Below are positions 37,501-45,892 of a DNA stretch of 64,000 nucleotides, piece after piece. The notes beneath the pieces are model-generated. The model ran no database searches and was not told where the DNA came from. It saw nothing but the letters and a program-made list of their open reading frames with translations. Position 1 is the first letter of the stretch; each line of letters opens with the position of its first letter. Origin of the DNA: Fibrobacteria bacterium (GTDB lineage: Bacteria; Fibrobacterota; Fibrobacteria; UBA11236); contig JANYDA010000054.1 of NCBI GenBank assembly GCA_025360005.1, positions 1-64,000 of the forward strand, read 5' to 3'. The position numbers were made by a program, and so were the translations under genes.

Positions 37501-39475
37501 TGGCGGGTTCCGGCAATTGCGGCAGGACCTGCTTGGGGAAGTTCCAGGCGGCGGGAAGGGAGGTATCCCCGTTCAAGACGGCATAAGCCAGGATCTGGGT
37601 GGAGTCCCGCAGCGTGATGGCGCCGACGGCTTCCAGCCAGGCGGAGCCGTTGCGGGAATAGTAAAGCTTGGCGCCGGCCACAGGGGCGGACATCTTGACG
37701 CTGAGGGAATCGGGGAAGGTTTGCGGCGCCGGGGCGATGGTGGGCGCCGGGAAGGCGACCTTGAGCTTGGCCGAAGCGCTGTAGACGCTGCCGGTGGTAC
37801 CGGTCACCTTGCAATTGAATGATCCGCTGTCCGCTTTCTTCACCGCCAACAGCAGATAGACGGAGTCGGCGGCGCCCGGGATAGCCGCATTGTTCCGGTA
37901 CCATTGGTAGGCCGCCCCGGATTTGCCGGCGACGGATACCCTGAAAAGCACGGTTTCCCCCACCTGGGCGGCCACGTCGGTCGGCTGGGCGATGATGGAG
38001 GGAGGCGCGGGGAAAGTCCAACCGCTGTTGCTGCCCGCGTCCACGGACTGGATCGCGTAGGCCTGGTTCATGGTAGCGTGCGCGTTACCTAGGAGGGCGA
38101 AACGCGCCAGCAGGGAATCCGGTCCTCCGCCTGCCAGGGTCCAACCCTTGGGCCAGGCGCCCAGGCCCAGGAGGGTATCCTTGGCGGCGCCTTCCAGGCG
38201 CGCGGAACGGCCCACGGAAACGGCGCGCCCGTCCAGGTTCCGCAAAGTGCCGGGCTGCCCGTTCTTGACCGCCAGATCCCCGCTCACGGAAAGGTCGAAA
38301 CCGTTGAAGTCGAATACGCCTTGGACCTGGCTGAGATTGGCCACGTTCAACGCGCGTCCGTCCAGGCGCAGCGCGCCCGCTCCGTCGTGGCGGACGCTGG
38401 CCAGCACGTTACCGGCTTCCGGCCCGGTAAGGGCGTTGCCGACCGGGGAGGAAAACCGGATGTGACCCGCTCCGGTAAAGGCGTAATTGCCGCCGGTGAA
38501 ATCGGCCTTGCCCCCTACCATAAGCACCTGTTGCCCCAGGTTGAGCGTGCCCTTATAAGAGGAAGCAACCGTGATGGACTTGACGGAAGCATTCCTGTCG
38601 AGAACGCACCCCGCGCTCCCGGAGGCGAAGGTGACTTGGGTCAAGCTGTCCGGAACGATGTTGCCGCTCCAGTTCCTGCCCGTGCTCCAGTTGCTGTCCG
38701 ACGCGGAACCGCCCTGCCAAACCGCGGTGGCTTCCCAGGAAATGTCGTCCACGTCCGCATAACCGCCGCCGCCGCCCTCGCCGCGAAGCACTAGGCGGGT
38801 GAAGGATCCCATGCCGGCCATGGGAGCGGCCGGTATCGCCACGCGCTCGGTTCCCCGCGAGGAATCATCGCTCAAATACAAGGTGAATTTGTTGGCTGCG
38901 TTGTCCAGGACCATGCGCATGTAATACCATGTTCCGCCCTTCCAGGTTTCCGCGGAACGGATGGAACCGGGGCCCGAGGCCACGATCGAACCCGTCCCGG
39001 AAATGGCTCCGTAAGGATCCAGGCAGGCGAGCGCGCGGCTGCCCAAACGCGCGGTCAGGCCCGAGCCGGAAACGCCCAGGCAGAGGTGGGAGCTATCGCT
39101 GAGGCCCCTCCATTTCCACCGCAATTCCAGGATACCGTCCAACGCCGGAAAGGGACGGTAGGTGGTGGTGGATCCTACCGTGAGGATGTGGGCCCACTTA
39201 CCGCCGTTGCCGGATTGTACGTTGAAATTTTCCGGGAACCCGTTTTGAAGGCCGTCCGTTCCCTGAGTCCATTGGTCCACGCCAATGAAGGACTTGTCGA
39301 TAAGGTAGCCCTCGGATTCAAAGTCGACGGTTTCGGCGCGGACCGGACCCGCGGCCGAAACCAATAAGGCCAGGCCCAATGCCGCCGCGCTCCTTCCCTT
39401 CGCGGCGGCGGGAATGAGCGCGGCGGCGTTTCCGGCGAACCCGGCGCTCTCGATCCATTTTCGAAGTTCCGACAT
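34535..39475 (-). CDS. Giant secreted protein with five chitobiase-type C-terminal repeats
   Basis: A 1,646-residue exported protein. An N-terminal basic stretch and hydrophobic segment (AAALGLALLVSAAGPVRA) serve as signal peptide. A LamG/jelly-roll-like region (about 50-230) follows, then a short beta-repeat region (about 230-480), an Ig-like domain (about 495-580 with PTDVAAQVGETVLF and ADSGSFNC), and five CHB_HEX_C-type domains (about 585-965) marked by IYYT-x-D-x-S-x-P and LKAIA. The C-terminal part (about 1000-1600) is long and unrecognised, ending with YAAGVYVLALECNSG, possibly a sorting segment. Such proteins probably bind polysaccharides. The ATG at 39475 has AGGA six bases upstream. 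Two further palindrome copies (38072, 35517, one mismatch) lie within it. Confidence 0.82.
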   Translation of the reverse strand: MSELRKWIESAGFAGNAAALIPAAAKGRSAAALGLALLVSAAGPVRAETVDFESEGYLIDKSFIGVDQWTQGTDGLQNGFPENFNVQSGNGGKWAHILTVGSTTTYRPFPALDGILELRWKWRGLSDSSHLCLGVSGSGLTARLGSRALACLDPYGAISGTGSIVASGPGSIRSAETWKGGTWYYMRMVLDNAANKFTLYLSDDSSRGTERVAIPAAPMAGMGSFTRLVLRGEGGGGGYADVDDISWEATAVWQGGSASDSNWSTGRNWSGNIVPDSLTQVTFASGSAGCVLDRNASVKSITVASSYKGTLNLGQQVLMVGGKADFTGGNYAFTGAGHIRFSSPVGNALTGPEAGNVLASVRHDGAGALRLDGRALNVANLSQVQGVFDFNGFDLSVSGDLAVKNGQPGTLRNLDGRAVSVGRSARLEGAAKDTLLGLGAWPKGWTLAGGGPDSLLARFALLGNAHATMNQAYAIQSVDAGSNSGWTFPAPPSIIAQPTDVAAQVGETVLFRVSVAGKSGAAYQWYRNNAAIPGAADSVYLLLAVKKADSGSFNCKVTGTTGSVYSASAKLKVAFPAPTIAPAPQTFPDSLSVKMSAPVAGAKLYYSRNGSAWLEAVGAITLRDSTQILAYAVLNGDTSLPAAWNFPKQVLPQLPEPAIDPGSYTFNDSVKVTMTPPIAGALIYYTVDQSAPDNTKKPYAGPFVIKTTTTVSAIAYKTGYRPSPVHTNLYIHRDSLTLPIPTAGPAGGFFNDSIVVKLSPPAAAPQASIYYLLGALGPFKFQDSLVLRQTTTLKAIAISGSQYSDTAQWEFKRRQEAPYALPKSRSFPDTLRVSLACKGGDALIFYTVDGSDPTRSSTLYSGNGVFLDSSATLKAIAVKGTDVSSILSETYTLIPDTPDASPRGGDYSSAINIQLSDKSARALIYYTLDGSTPGPERGLPPYKPGSSIRLDTSAGLKAIAVAGQGAGLQRSAVRSENYAFIRPGPRVLGPGQRIELSGNYSLQSPLAGAAPVNVEVIAADSLKSLKGFRDILFGIRLAVPEGAAAFPTVDFNAPGGEIRSLYMLNPNGSARWITGSDTSQLPGPGTYFLAVDTSAPVITYSGETFTPEDSTRLVVSIQDNVTNLLLDLERSDKKSAGFTGRDITNTLLLAVSLKNPAGSLAPLTIRLRVDDHSLKTVFPADGSQYPLAQRFTETVRTPAAFRIGSNPADPWDLIAVPLAAEPPLTMAQLRSNNSVPELEGVTVNPGNGGYRYLTDDEPLLPGAGVWIAAHASLPSLVFPALQTAGHRGSGAYQLTLRHGWNLVANPGMTLLYWPVTRAFPDGYDASALKGLFAWDAGLRAYATAESLEPWRGYFAYYKGSRDTLIDLRNSPVTGPAQAGSQTPAAKSATEAATGSGFSIRLRLDQGPSLRLGASPTAADGIGVEDDPQPVSPRDQGSRLYSARGGQRLGTDLLAWKRGRSYGWKLVAGLAANADVLSRVTSGSAARVEAFILPEGYSAWAVSGARGLRFPLSDSGSIPLPAGFTDSLEILAGPSAELEARLGSIPLAVHAFAAQVSAQAGRFALDLKLPRSARIRLTLWSLAGRSLESETLDLPDGIYHLVRNGNGRGYAAGVYVLALECNSGSAADRQKPTVGIPRRLSLKIAIP
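35357..35374. repeat. GTAAC-N6-GTTAC palindrome inside the giant secreted protein gene
   Basis: GGTAAC-gggtga-GTTACG, perfect ten-base core. On the coding strand it encodes R-N-S-P-V-T. Confidence 0.65.
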
Positions 39476-39755
39476 GCCGATCCTTGCGAATGCAGATATC
39501 CCCGCTGAGAAGGGGTCGAGAGGGTTTCCAACCGCCCTCCCCAACACTGATTTTCCCATTCCGAACTTTTCCTTTGCAAACAAACCCCAGTAAAGATTCC
39601 GGCACTCGTGGCGTTGGGTAAAACGCTCTGATTCGCGAGGGGGATGTCCGAGCCGGCCTGAAATACGGCCCAGGAGCCGTTTTCCGGTCTAAACGATGCA
39701 AAGCCGGGGTTCCCTTGCGCGACCGATGGGCTCGGATCGCGACCGGAGGTTCCAA

Positions 39756-41897
39756 TCAGATGCGGCCCGTTTCAGCCGGATCCGGCTCGGGCGCCTGGGC
39801 GCGCGGGGGAAACAGAGAGGTTACCTGGGGCAGCGGCAGATCCGGGCTTTCCGCGCGTTTGGCCAGCCATTCCTGGACGTTGACGGCGGCTTCGCCGGCT
39901 TTGGGCACCGCGCGGACATAGGTGCCGTCCGCGCGCATCCATCTGGACTTGGCATCGTCCGCCCAATACACGGTAAGGACATCCTCCATGAGGCGGATGA
40001 ATTGGGCGTCCTTGATGGGGATGGCGACTTCCACGCGTTCGCGCAGGTTGCGCTCCATCCAATCGCCGCTGCCGATGAAAACGGCCGGCTCCCCGCCGTT
40101 CTCGAAATAGAAGATGCGGCTATGCTCCAGGAAGCGGCCCACCACGCTTTTCACGCGGATGTTCTCGGAAAGTCCTTTGGCCCCCGGCCGCAGCGCGCAG
40201 GTGCCGCGCACGATCAATCGCACGATCACGCCGGCCCGCGACGCTTCGTACAAGGCTTCGATCACTTCCACATCCAAGAGCGAATTCATCTTGGCGGTGA
40301 TGCCGCCGCGCTTGCCCGCCAGGGCCAGCTCGGTTTCCCGGCGGATGCGGCGCAGGGTTTCGCTGAGGAAGTTCACCGGCCCCACCAGCAAGGTCTTGAA
40401 ATCCGGACTGCGCGAATGCGAAGTGAGGAAGTTGAAAACCTCGGAAACGCCTTCCGTGATCTCCGGATCGCTGGAGAGGAGGCTGATGTCCGTATAACGG
40501 CGCGCGGTCTCGGGATTGTAATTGCCCGTGCCTACGTGGGCGTAGCGGGCGAAGCCGCTTTCCTCCTTGCGGATGGCGAGCGACAGTTTGCAATGGGCCT
40601 TGAGGCCCACCAGGCCGTACACCACCGTGCCGCCCTTCTCTTCCAACTGGCGCGCCCAACTGATGTTGGACTTCTCGTCGAAGCGGGCCTTCAATTCCAC
40701 CACCGCCACCACTTCCTTGCCTTGCTCGGCCGCTTCCAGAAGCGCGTACATGATGGGCGATTCCGCATTGGTGCGGTACAGGGTCTGTTTTATCACCTGC
40801 ACCTTGGGATCCTCCGCCGCGCTTTGGATGAAGCGGACCACGGGATCGTAGGAGTCGAAGGGATGGTGCAGCAGGATGTCCCGGCGGCGGATTTCATCGA
40901 AGAGATCCTCCGCGTCCTGGAAATGCACGGCCGTGCTGGGATGCAAGGGCGGGAATTTCAGGTGCGCCATCGGCACCATGTTGTAGAGGCTGGCCAGGCG
41001 GTTGAGGTTGACGGGCCCGTCCACGCGGAACACTTGGCTGACGTCCACGTCGAAGGTCTTGGTGAGCGCGTCCACGATGCGCTTAGAGGCGGATTTGTCG
41101 ATCTCCAGGCGCACCACGTCCCCGCGGCGGCGGTTGTGGACCACCGCTTCCACGGCGTCGATGAGGCTGCCGTCCTCTTCGTCCTCCTGGTACAGGTTGC
41201 TGTTGCGCGTGGCGCGGAACGGCGCGCAGCTCTTGATGGCGTAGCCCTGGAACAGTTCCGTGATGTAATGCTGCACCACGTCGTGGATGAAGATGAAACA
41301 GTAACCCTTCTCCTTGTTGGGCACGCTCACCAGGCGGGCCAGGCTGCGCGGGATGGTGACCACGCCCAGGCCCTCGCGGCGCTTGTCCTCCTTGAGCAGG
41401 GCCAACAGGCACAAGGCCTTGTTCAGCACCCAGGGGAAGGGATGCGCGGGATCGACCTTGATGGGCGTGAGCAGCGGGTAGATCTCCTGGCGGAAATACC
41501 CGTGCACGTACTTCTCCTCCTCTTTGCTCAGGGAGGCCATGGTCTTGATATGGACGTTCTTTTCGCGCAGCTCGGGGAGCAGATCCTCGTTCCAGCACTT
41601 GTATTGCTGCTTTACCGATTTCTGGATCAGCTTGATGACGGTGTTCAGCTTGGCTGCCGCATCCAGTCCGGCGATGCCGTCCACGGGCAGTCCCGATTCC
41701 ACCTTCTGCAAAAGGCCGGCCACGCGCACTTCGATGAACTCGTCCAGGTTGTTGGCCACGATGGCCAGGAACTTGATGCGTTCCAGGAGCGGATTGGCCG
41801 GGTCCTGGGCCTCCTCCAGCACGCGCTGGTTGAATTCCAGCCAGGAGTATTCGCGATCGATGAAGGCGTTCTTGCCCAGATATTCCGCTTGCGGCAT
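39756..41897 (-). CDS. ppk: Polyphosphate kinase 1 (first paralogue)
   Basis: A 713-residue PPK1, which reversibly makes long polyphosphate chains from ATP gamma-phosphate. The N-terminal helical domain (REYSWLEFNQRVLEEA, KFLAIVANNLDEFIEVRVAGL), the head domain and the two phospholipase-D-like catalytic domains are complete. The autophosphorylated His is at residue 435 (GLKAHCKL), matching the E. coli numbering, and ARYAHVGTGNYNPETARRY and EHSRIFYF are present. It lies last in the minus-strand operon ppk-sixA-ppx-ppk, nine bases after ppx. The second PPK1 at 43328 is a paralogue with the same motifs. Confidence 0.95.
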   Translation of the reverse strand: MPQAEYLGKNAFIDREYSWLEFNQRVLEEAQDPANPLLERIKFLAIVANNLDEFIEVRVAGLLQKVESGLPVDGIAGLDAAAKLNTVIKLIQKSVKQQYKCWNEDLLPELREKNVHIKTMASLSKEEEKYVHGYFRQEIYPLLTPIKVDPAHPFPWVLNKALCLLALLKEDKRREGLGVVTIPRSLARLVSVPNKEKGYCFIFIHDVVQHYITELFQGYAIKSCAPFRATRNSNLYQEDEEDGSLIDAVEAVVHNRRRGDVVRLEIDKSASKRIVDALTKTFDVDVSQVFRVDGPVNLNRLASLYNMVPMAHLKFPPLHPSTAVHFQDAEDLFDEIRRRDILLHHPFDSYDPVVRFIQSAAEDPKVQVIKQTLYRTNAESPIMYALLEAAEQGKEVVAVVELKARFDEKSNISWARQLEEKGGTVVYGLVGLKAHCKLSLAIRKEESGFARYAHVGTGNYNPETARRYTDISLLSSDPEITEGVSEVFNFLTSHSRSPDFKTLLVGPVNFLSETLRRIRRETELALAGKRGGITAKMNSLLDVEVIEALYEASRAGVIVRLIVRGTCALRPGAKGLSENIRVKSVVGRFLEHSRIFYFENGGEPAVFIGSGDWMERNLRERVEVAIPIKDAQFIRLMEDVLTVYWADDAKSRWMRADGTYVRAVPKAGEAAVNVQEWLAKRAESPDLPLPQVTSLFPPRAQAPEPDPAETGRI

Positions 41898-41906
41898 GGC
41901 GGTTCC

Positions 41907-42881
41907 TTAAGCGCGCTTTTCGAGCGCCGAGGCCGGGGCCGCGTCCACGGGCAGGTTCAGATGGCCGTGGCGGCTCCAGAAATAGGCTGCGCCTTCGCGC
42001 AGGCCGGCTTCGCTGGTGGCCAGCCGGTTGATGCCGAAAAAGCGCATGCTGGCCGCGAGCACCACTACCGCGGGCATGATGATGCGGGCGCGATCGAGAG
42101 TGATGTCGAACAGGCTTTGCAGGTGCTGGGATGATTTGCCTTGGGTGATCTCGGCGATATCCTCCAGGCTGCCCACGGTGATTTCCGGGATCAGCTTCAG
42201 GTAGGGCGCGCCTCTTACGCATTCCACCATGCGGGCGATGGCGCGGATGTTGCCGGAGCTGCCGAAGGCGCGATTGGAAAGCGGCGGCGGCTTGATCTCG
42301 AAGCGGGTCCTGAATTCCGTGAGGGCCAGATCCTGGATCTGATCGAAGGCTTCGCGGGAAAAGGTTTTGCCTTTGAGGAAGCGCTGGCTCAGGCGGATGG
42401 CGCCCAGATCGTAGCTGTGCCCGGACAGGTACTCATAGCCACGGCTCCAGCTGATCTCGGCGCTGCCCCCGCCGATGTCGATGGTCTTGATGATTTCCTG
42501 CGGGCCGATATCGGCCTTGCTGGCGATGCCCATGTGGATGAGGTAGGATTCCTCTTCGCCCGTGAGGATGCGCAGGTTCAATCCGGTTTTGGCCTGCACC
42601 TTTTTCGCGAAGGCGTCCGCGTTGCGCGCGGAGCGCACGGCGGAGGTTGCGAGCACGAAGCTGAAATGGATCTTCTCGCCGTTCAGCGAGCCGGGGAGAT
42701 CCTTGATGAAGGTCGCTACCTTGTCCTGGCCGGATTCGGAAATCGATCCGCCGGAAAATACTTCTTCGCCCAGGGAGAAGGAGAGTTTGGCCTTATCGAC
42801 CACTTTGTGATCCTGGTTCTGCACATCATAGACCGAAGCCTTGATGGAGTTGCTGCCGATATCCACGATGCGAATGAGCAT
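41907..42881 (-). CDS. ppx: Exopolyphosphatase/GppA-type phosphatase
   Basis: A 324-residue Ppx/GppA family phosphatase of the ASKHA fold, which removes terminal phosphate from polyphosphate or hydrolyses pppGpp. The N-terminal RIVDIGSNSIKASVYDV, the GEEESYLIHMG loop and the phosphate-binding IDIGGGSAEIS are conserved. It is shorter than E. coli Ppx (about 513 residues), lacking the C-terminal HD-like half, so it matches the short two-domain form. The ATG at 42881 was preferred to 42890 because it begins the conserved sequence. It sits between two ppk genes and after sixA, so breakdown and synthesis of polyphosphate appear co-regulated. Confidence 0.9.
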   Translation of the reverse strand: MLIRIVDIGSNSIKASVYDVQNQDHKVVDKAKLSFSLGEEVFSGGSISESGQDKVATFIKDLPGSLNGEKIHFSFVLATSAVRSARNADAFAKKVQAKTGLNLRILTGEEESYLIHMGIASKADIGPQEIIKTIDIGGGSAEISWSRGYEYLSGHSYDLGAIRLSQRFLKGKTFSREAFDQIQDLALTEFRTRFEIKPPPLSNRAFGSSGNIRAIARMVECVRGAPYLKLIPEITVGSLEDIAEITQGKSSQHLQSLFDITLDRARIIMPAVVVLAASMRFFGINRLATSEAGLREGAAYFWSRHGHLNLPVDAAPASALEKRA

Positions 42882-42908
42882 GATTCCCATTGTAATAAAA
42901 TTACGCCG

Positions 42909-43409
42909 TCATGCCAGCGCGGAGAGTTGCCCTTGGGTCATCAGCCACAGCAGCCGGCCCTGTCCCTTGGCGAGCTTGGGCGCATCCACCAGGCAGGCGC
43001 CGCCTTTGGAGAATTCGATCCGCGATCGCGCGTCGCCGCCGATGAGCAGGGACAGGAATTCCCCCAGCCACGGTTCATGCCCCACCAAGGCGATGCGGCG
43101 CGGCAGCCCCAGTCGGGAAAGCTTTCCCAGGCCTTTGGCCGGATCCACCTCATGATGCAGTTCCGGGACGATGAGAATGCCTTTTTCCGCGAGCCCCAGC
43201 GCGCGCGCCAAAAGCGCGGCGGTGCCGCGCGCGCGCTCGGCCGGGCTGGCCAGGATTTTTTCCGTTTCCATCCCTGCGGCGCGCAAGCCCCGGGCCGCGC
43301 GCAGGAAAGCCCTGCGGCCCTTGGGGGTCAGAGGCCGGAGATCGTCGTCGGGATAGGCCGCGGGATCCGGCTTGCCGGCTTGTCCGTGGCGAACGAGGAG
43401 GATTTCCAT
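42909..43409 (-). CDS. sixA: SixA-type phosphohistidine phosphatase
   Basis: A 166-residue histidine phosphatase family protein. The R-H-G of MEILLVRHGQ contains the catalytic His8, and the second His lies in ALVGHEPWLGEFL. SixA removes phosphate from phosphohistidine, classically on the ArcB HPt domain or on a PTS protein, and in many genomes it accompanies ppk/ppx genes. The start overlaps the 3' end of the upstream ppk by 82 bp, so it is almost certainly co-transcribed. The substrate here is unknown. It could act on autophosphorylated PPK, but that is speculation. Confidence 0.9.
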   Translation of the reverse strand: MEILLVRHGQAGKPDPAAYPDDDLRPLTPKGRRAFLRAARGLRAAGMETEKILASPAERARGTAALLARALGLAEKGILIVPELHHEVDPAKGLGKLSRLGLPRRIALVGHEPWLGEFLSLLIGGDARSRIEFSKGGACLVDAPKLAKGQGRLLWLMTQGQLSALA

Positions 43410-45616
43410 AAGGGATCAATATACGCTTCCGGGGATCCGTCCGCGCCTTTCGGTTCTGTATCGTGAATGCGCTGCGCCGCCGGTTCCGGCGGGACGGGAT
43501 TGCCGAACGGATGTTCCATCAGGAAGGTCTGCGCTTCGAAGAGCGCCTCTCCCGGCTTGGGCTTGAGGCCCAGATACCCGCCGCCCTGGGTCATGGCATG
43601 CGCCTTGGAATTATCGTCCCAATATACGCGCAGGATTTCCTCCAGGCGCGCGCGCAGCCCGGGATCGGAAACGGGAACCAGCACCTCTACGCGCTCGCGC
43701 AGGTTGCGGGTCATCCAATCCCCGCTGCCCATCAATACGGCCGGATCGCCCTGGTTCTCAAAGCGGAAGATGCGGCTGTGTTCCAGGAAGCGGCCCACCA
43801 CGCTGCGCACCTGGATGGTTTCGCTCAGGGCCTCCACGCCGGGGCGCAGGGAACAGATGCCGCGCACCATAAGGCGGATGGGCACGCCCGCGCCCGAGGC
43901 CTGGTACAAGGCTTCGATGATGTCCGGATCGATGAGCGCGTTCATCTTGGCGAAAATGCCGGAGGCCCGCCCGGCGCGCGCATTGGCTTCTTCCCGGCCT
44001 ATCAGGCGCAAGGTCTCGTCCAGAAAATTCACGGGGCCCACCAGGAGGTTTGGGAAGGCTGGCGTTTTGGCATGCGAAGTGAGATAATTGAAGACCCCGG
44101 AGATGCCTTCCGTCAGCGCCGGGTCCGCCGTCAACAGGCTGAGATCGGTGTAAAGGCGCGCCGTTTCCGGATGGTAATTCCCGGTGCCTACGTGAGCGTA
44201 CTCGCGGATCCGGCCGCTTCCGCCGGCCTCGCCGTCGCTGCCGCTTTCCCGGCGCAGCACCAGGGTGAGCTTGCAATGCGTCTTCAATCCCACCAGGCCG
44301 TACACCACCGTTCCGCCGCTGTCCTGCAACTGCCGGGCCCAATTGATATTGGACTTCTCGTCGAAGCGGGCTTGCAATTCCACCACCGCGGTCACTTCCT
44401 TGCCGCTCTCGGCCGCCTCCAGCAAGGCGTACATCACCGGCGATTCGGCGCTGGTGCGGTACAGGGTCTGCTTGATGCAGAGCACGTCCGGGTCGCGGGC
44501 CGCCCCGCGGATGAAATCGATCACGGGATCGAAGGAATCGAAAGGATGGTGCAGGAGCAGATCGCCTTCCCGAAGGCGCGCGAACAAATCGTCCCCATGG
44601 CCTGCGCCGGGCGAGGCGCTGGAATGGAGGGTGCGCGGGGAATGCACGGGGAATTTCAGTTCCGGGAACGGCGCCATCTGGTAGAGGCCCATCAGGCGGT
44701 TGAGGTTGACGGGACCCGGCGCGCTGAAGACCAGTTCCGGCTCCAGATCGAAGTTCTCCATCAGGGCCTTGCGGATGCGGGCGGGCGTGTCCTCGTCGAT
44801 TTCCAGGCGCACCACGTTGCCCTTGCGGCGGTTATGCACCACCGCCTCTACCGTATCAAGCAGGTTACTGGCGTCCTCGGTCATGTACAGGTTGCTGTTG
44901 CGGGTGACGCGGAAACTGGCATGGCCGCGGATCCGGTATCCGCGGAACAGATCGGACATGAAGAGCTTGATCACGTCGTACAGGAACACGAAGCGATGGG
45001 TTTTGTCTTTGGAAGGCAGGGCCGGCAGCTCCAGCACGCGGGGCAGGCAGCGGGGAATGGCTACCACGCCCAGGCCGCCGCGTTTTCCGGGAACCTCATC
45101 TTCCAGCCATACGCCTACGCAGAGCGCTTTGTTGAGGACCCAGGGAAAGGGATGGGCGGGATCGACCTTGATGGGAGTGAGCAGAGGGAAGATTTCCTTC
45201 CGGAAGCGCCGTCGCAGTTCTTCCGTTTCCGCCGGGCCCAGATCGCCCAATCCCAGCACCCGGATGCCCTTGGCGCCCAGCTCCGGGATCAACTCATCGT
45301 TCCAGCAGCGATATTGGTGCGCCACCATGGCATGCACGATGCGGAGCAAGCCGGTGAGCTTCTCGCGGCAGTCCAGGCCGGCGATGCCGTCCACGGGCAC
45401 GGACGATTCCACCTTCTGCAAAAGACCGGCCACGCGCACCTCGAAGAATTCGTCCAGGTTGTTGGCGACGATGGAGAGGAACTTCAACCGCTCCAGCAAG
45501 GGGTTTTCCGGGCCGCGCGCCTCCGCCAGCACGCGCCGGTTGAACGCCAGCCAGGAAAAATCGCGATCGATGTAGCGGGCCTGGCTCCGCGGGTGCTTAT
45601 CCGGTTCGGGCAGCAT
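43328..45616 (-). CDS. ppk: Polyphosphate kinase 1 (second paralogue)
   Basis: A 762-residue PPK1 with the same domain order as the one at 39756. REY-like start DRDFSWLAFNRRVLAEA, KFLSIVANNLDEFFEVRVAGLLQKVES, the catalytic His in GLKTHCKLTL and the HVGTGNYHPETA motif are intact, so both copies look active. It has an extra insertion after the HCKL segment (SGSDGEAGGSGR) and a C-terminal tail of about 40 residues that overlaps sixA. The true start (ATG at 45616, GGAGG six bases upstream) was chosen. The open frame upstream to 45850 has no such signal. A Pho box lies 42 bp upstream, making this the first gene of the operon. Confidence 0.94.
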   Translation of the reverse strand: MLPEPDKHPRSQARYIDRDFSWLAFNRRVLAEARGPENPLLERLKFLSIVANNLDEFFEVRVAGLLQKVESSVPVDGIAGLDCREKLTGLLRIVHAMVAHQYRCWNDELIPELGAKGIRVLGLGDLGPAETEELRRRFRKEIFPLLTPIKVDPAHPFPWVLNKALCVGVWLEDEVPGKRGGLGVVAIPRCLPRVLELPALPSKDKTHRFVFLYDVIKLFMSDLFRGYRIRGHASFRVTRNSNLYMTEDASNLLDTVEAVVHNRRKGNVVRLEIDEDTPARIRKALMENFDLEPELVFSAPGPVNLNRLMGLYQMAPFPELKFPVHSPRTLHSSASPGAGHGDDLFARLREGDLLLHHPFDSFDPVIDFIRGAARDPDVLCIKQTLYRTSAESPVMYALLEAAESGKEVTAVVELQARFDEKSNINWARQLQDSGGTVVYGLVGLKTHCKLTLVLRRESGSDGEAGGSGRIREYAHVGTGNYHPETARLYTDLSLLTADPALTEGISGVFNYLTSHAKTPAFPNLLVGPVNFLDETLRLIGREEANARAGRASGIFAKMNALIDPDIIEALYQASGAGVPIRLMVRGICSLRPGVEALSETIQVRSVVGRFLEHSRIFRFENQGDPAVLMGSGDWMTRNLRERVEVLVPVSDPGLRARLEEILRVYWDDNSKAHAMTQGGGYLGLKPKPGEALFEAQTFLMEHPFGNPVPPEPAAQRIHDTEPKGADGSPEAYIDPLWKSSSFATDKPASRIPRPIPTTISGL

Positions 45617-45657
45617 GCCGTTCCTCCCATGAATGCCGGAAAACCTAACCAAGCCGT

Positions 45658-45674
45658 GTTTCAGCCCCGTTTCA
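45658..45674 (-). promoter_or_regulatory. Predicted Pho box upstream of the ppk-sixA-ppx-ppk operon
   Basis: On the minus strand TGAAAC-ggggc-TGAAAC (45674-45658), the same 11-bp direct repeat as at phoB and the porin promoter, in the orientation of the operon. A weak TAGGTT lies ten bases further on. It places polyphosphate metabolism under the predicted phosphate-starvation response. Confidence 0.6.
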
Positions 45675-45892
45675 ACCGCCCCGAAATCGATTCCCCTGGC
45701 TGCAAACAACAATCCGGAACGGATGAATCCAAACGCCGCCGCGGCGCGGCCGCCAAGCGCGCGCGGAACAGGTCGGAAACCGGGTTGCAACCGGGGGGAT
45801 ACCCGGACGGCACAGGCCTGAGGGGGCGCGCGGTTAGTTTGTCCGCTCACCCATTTTCTGCGGCGTCAACAGGCATCGGCAACGGAGGCGAG

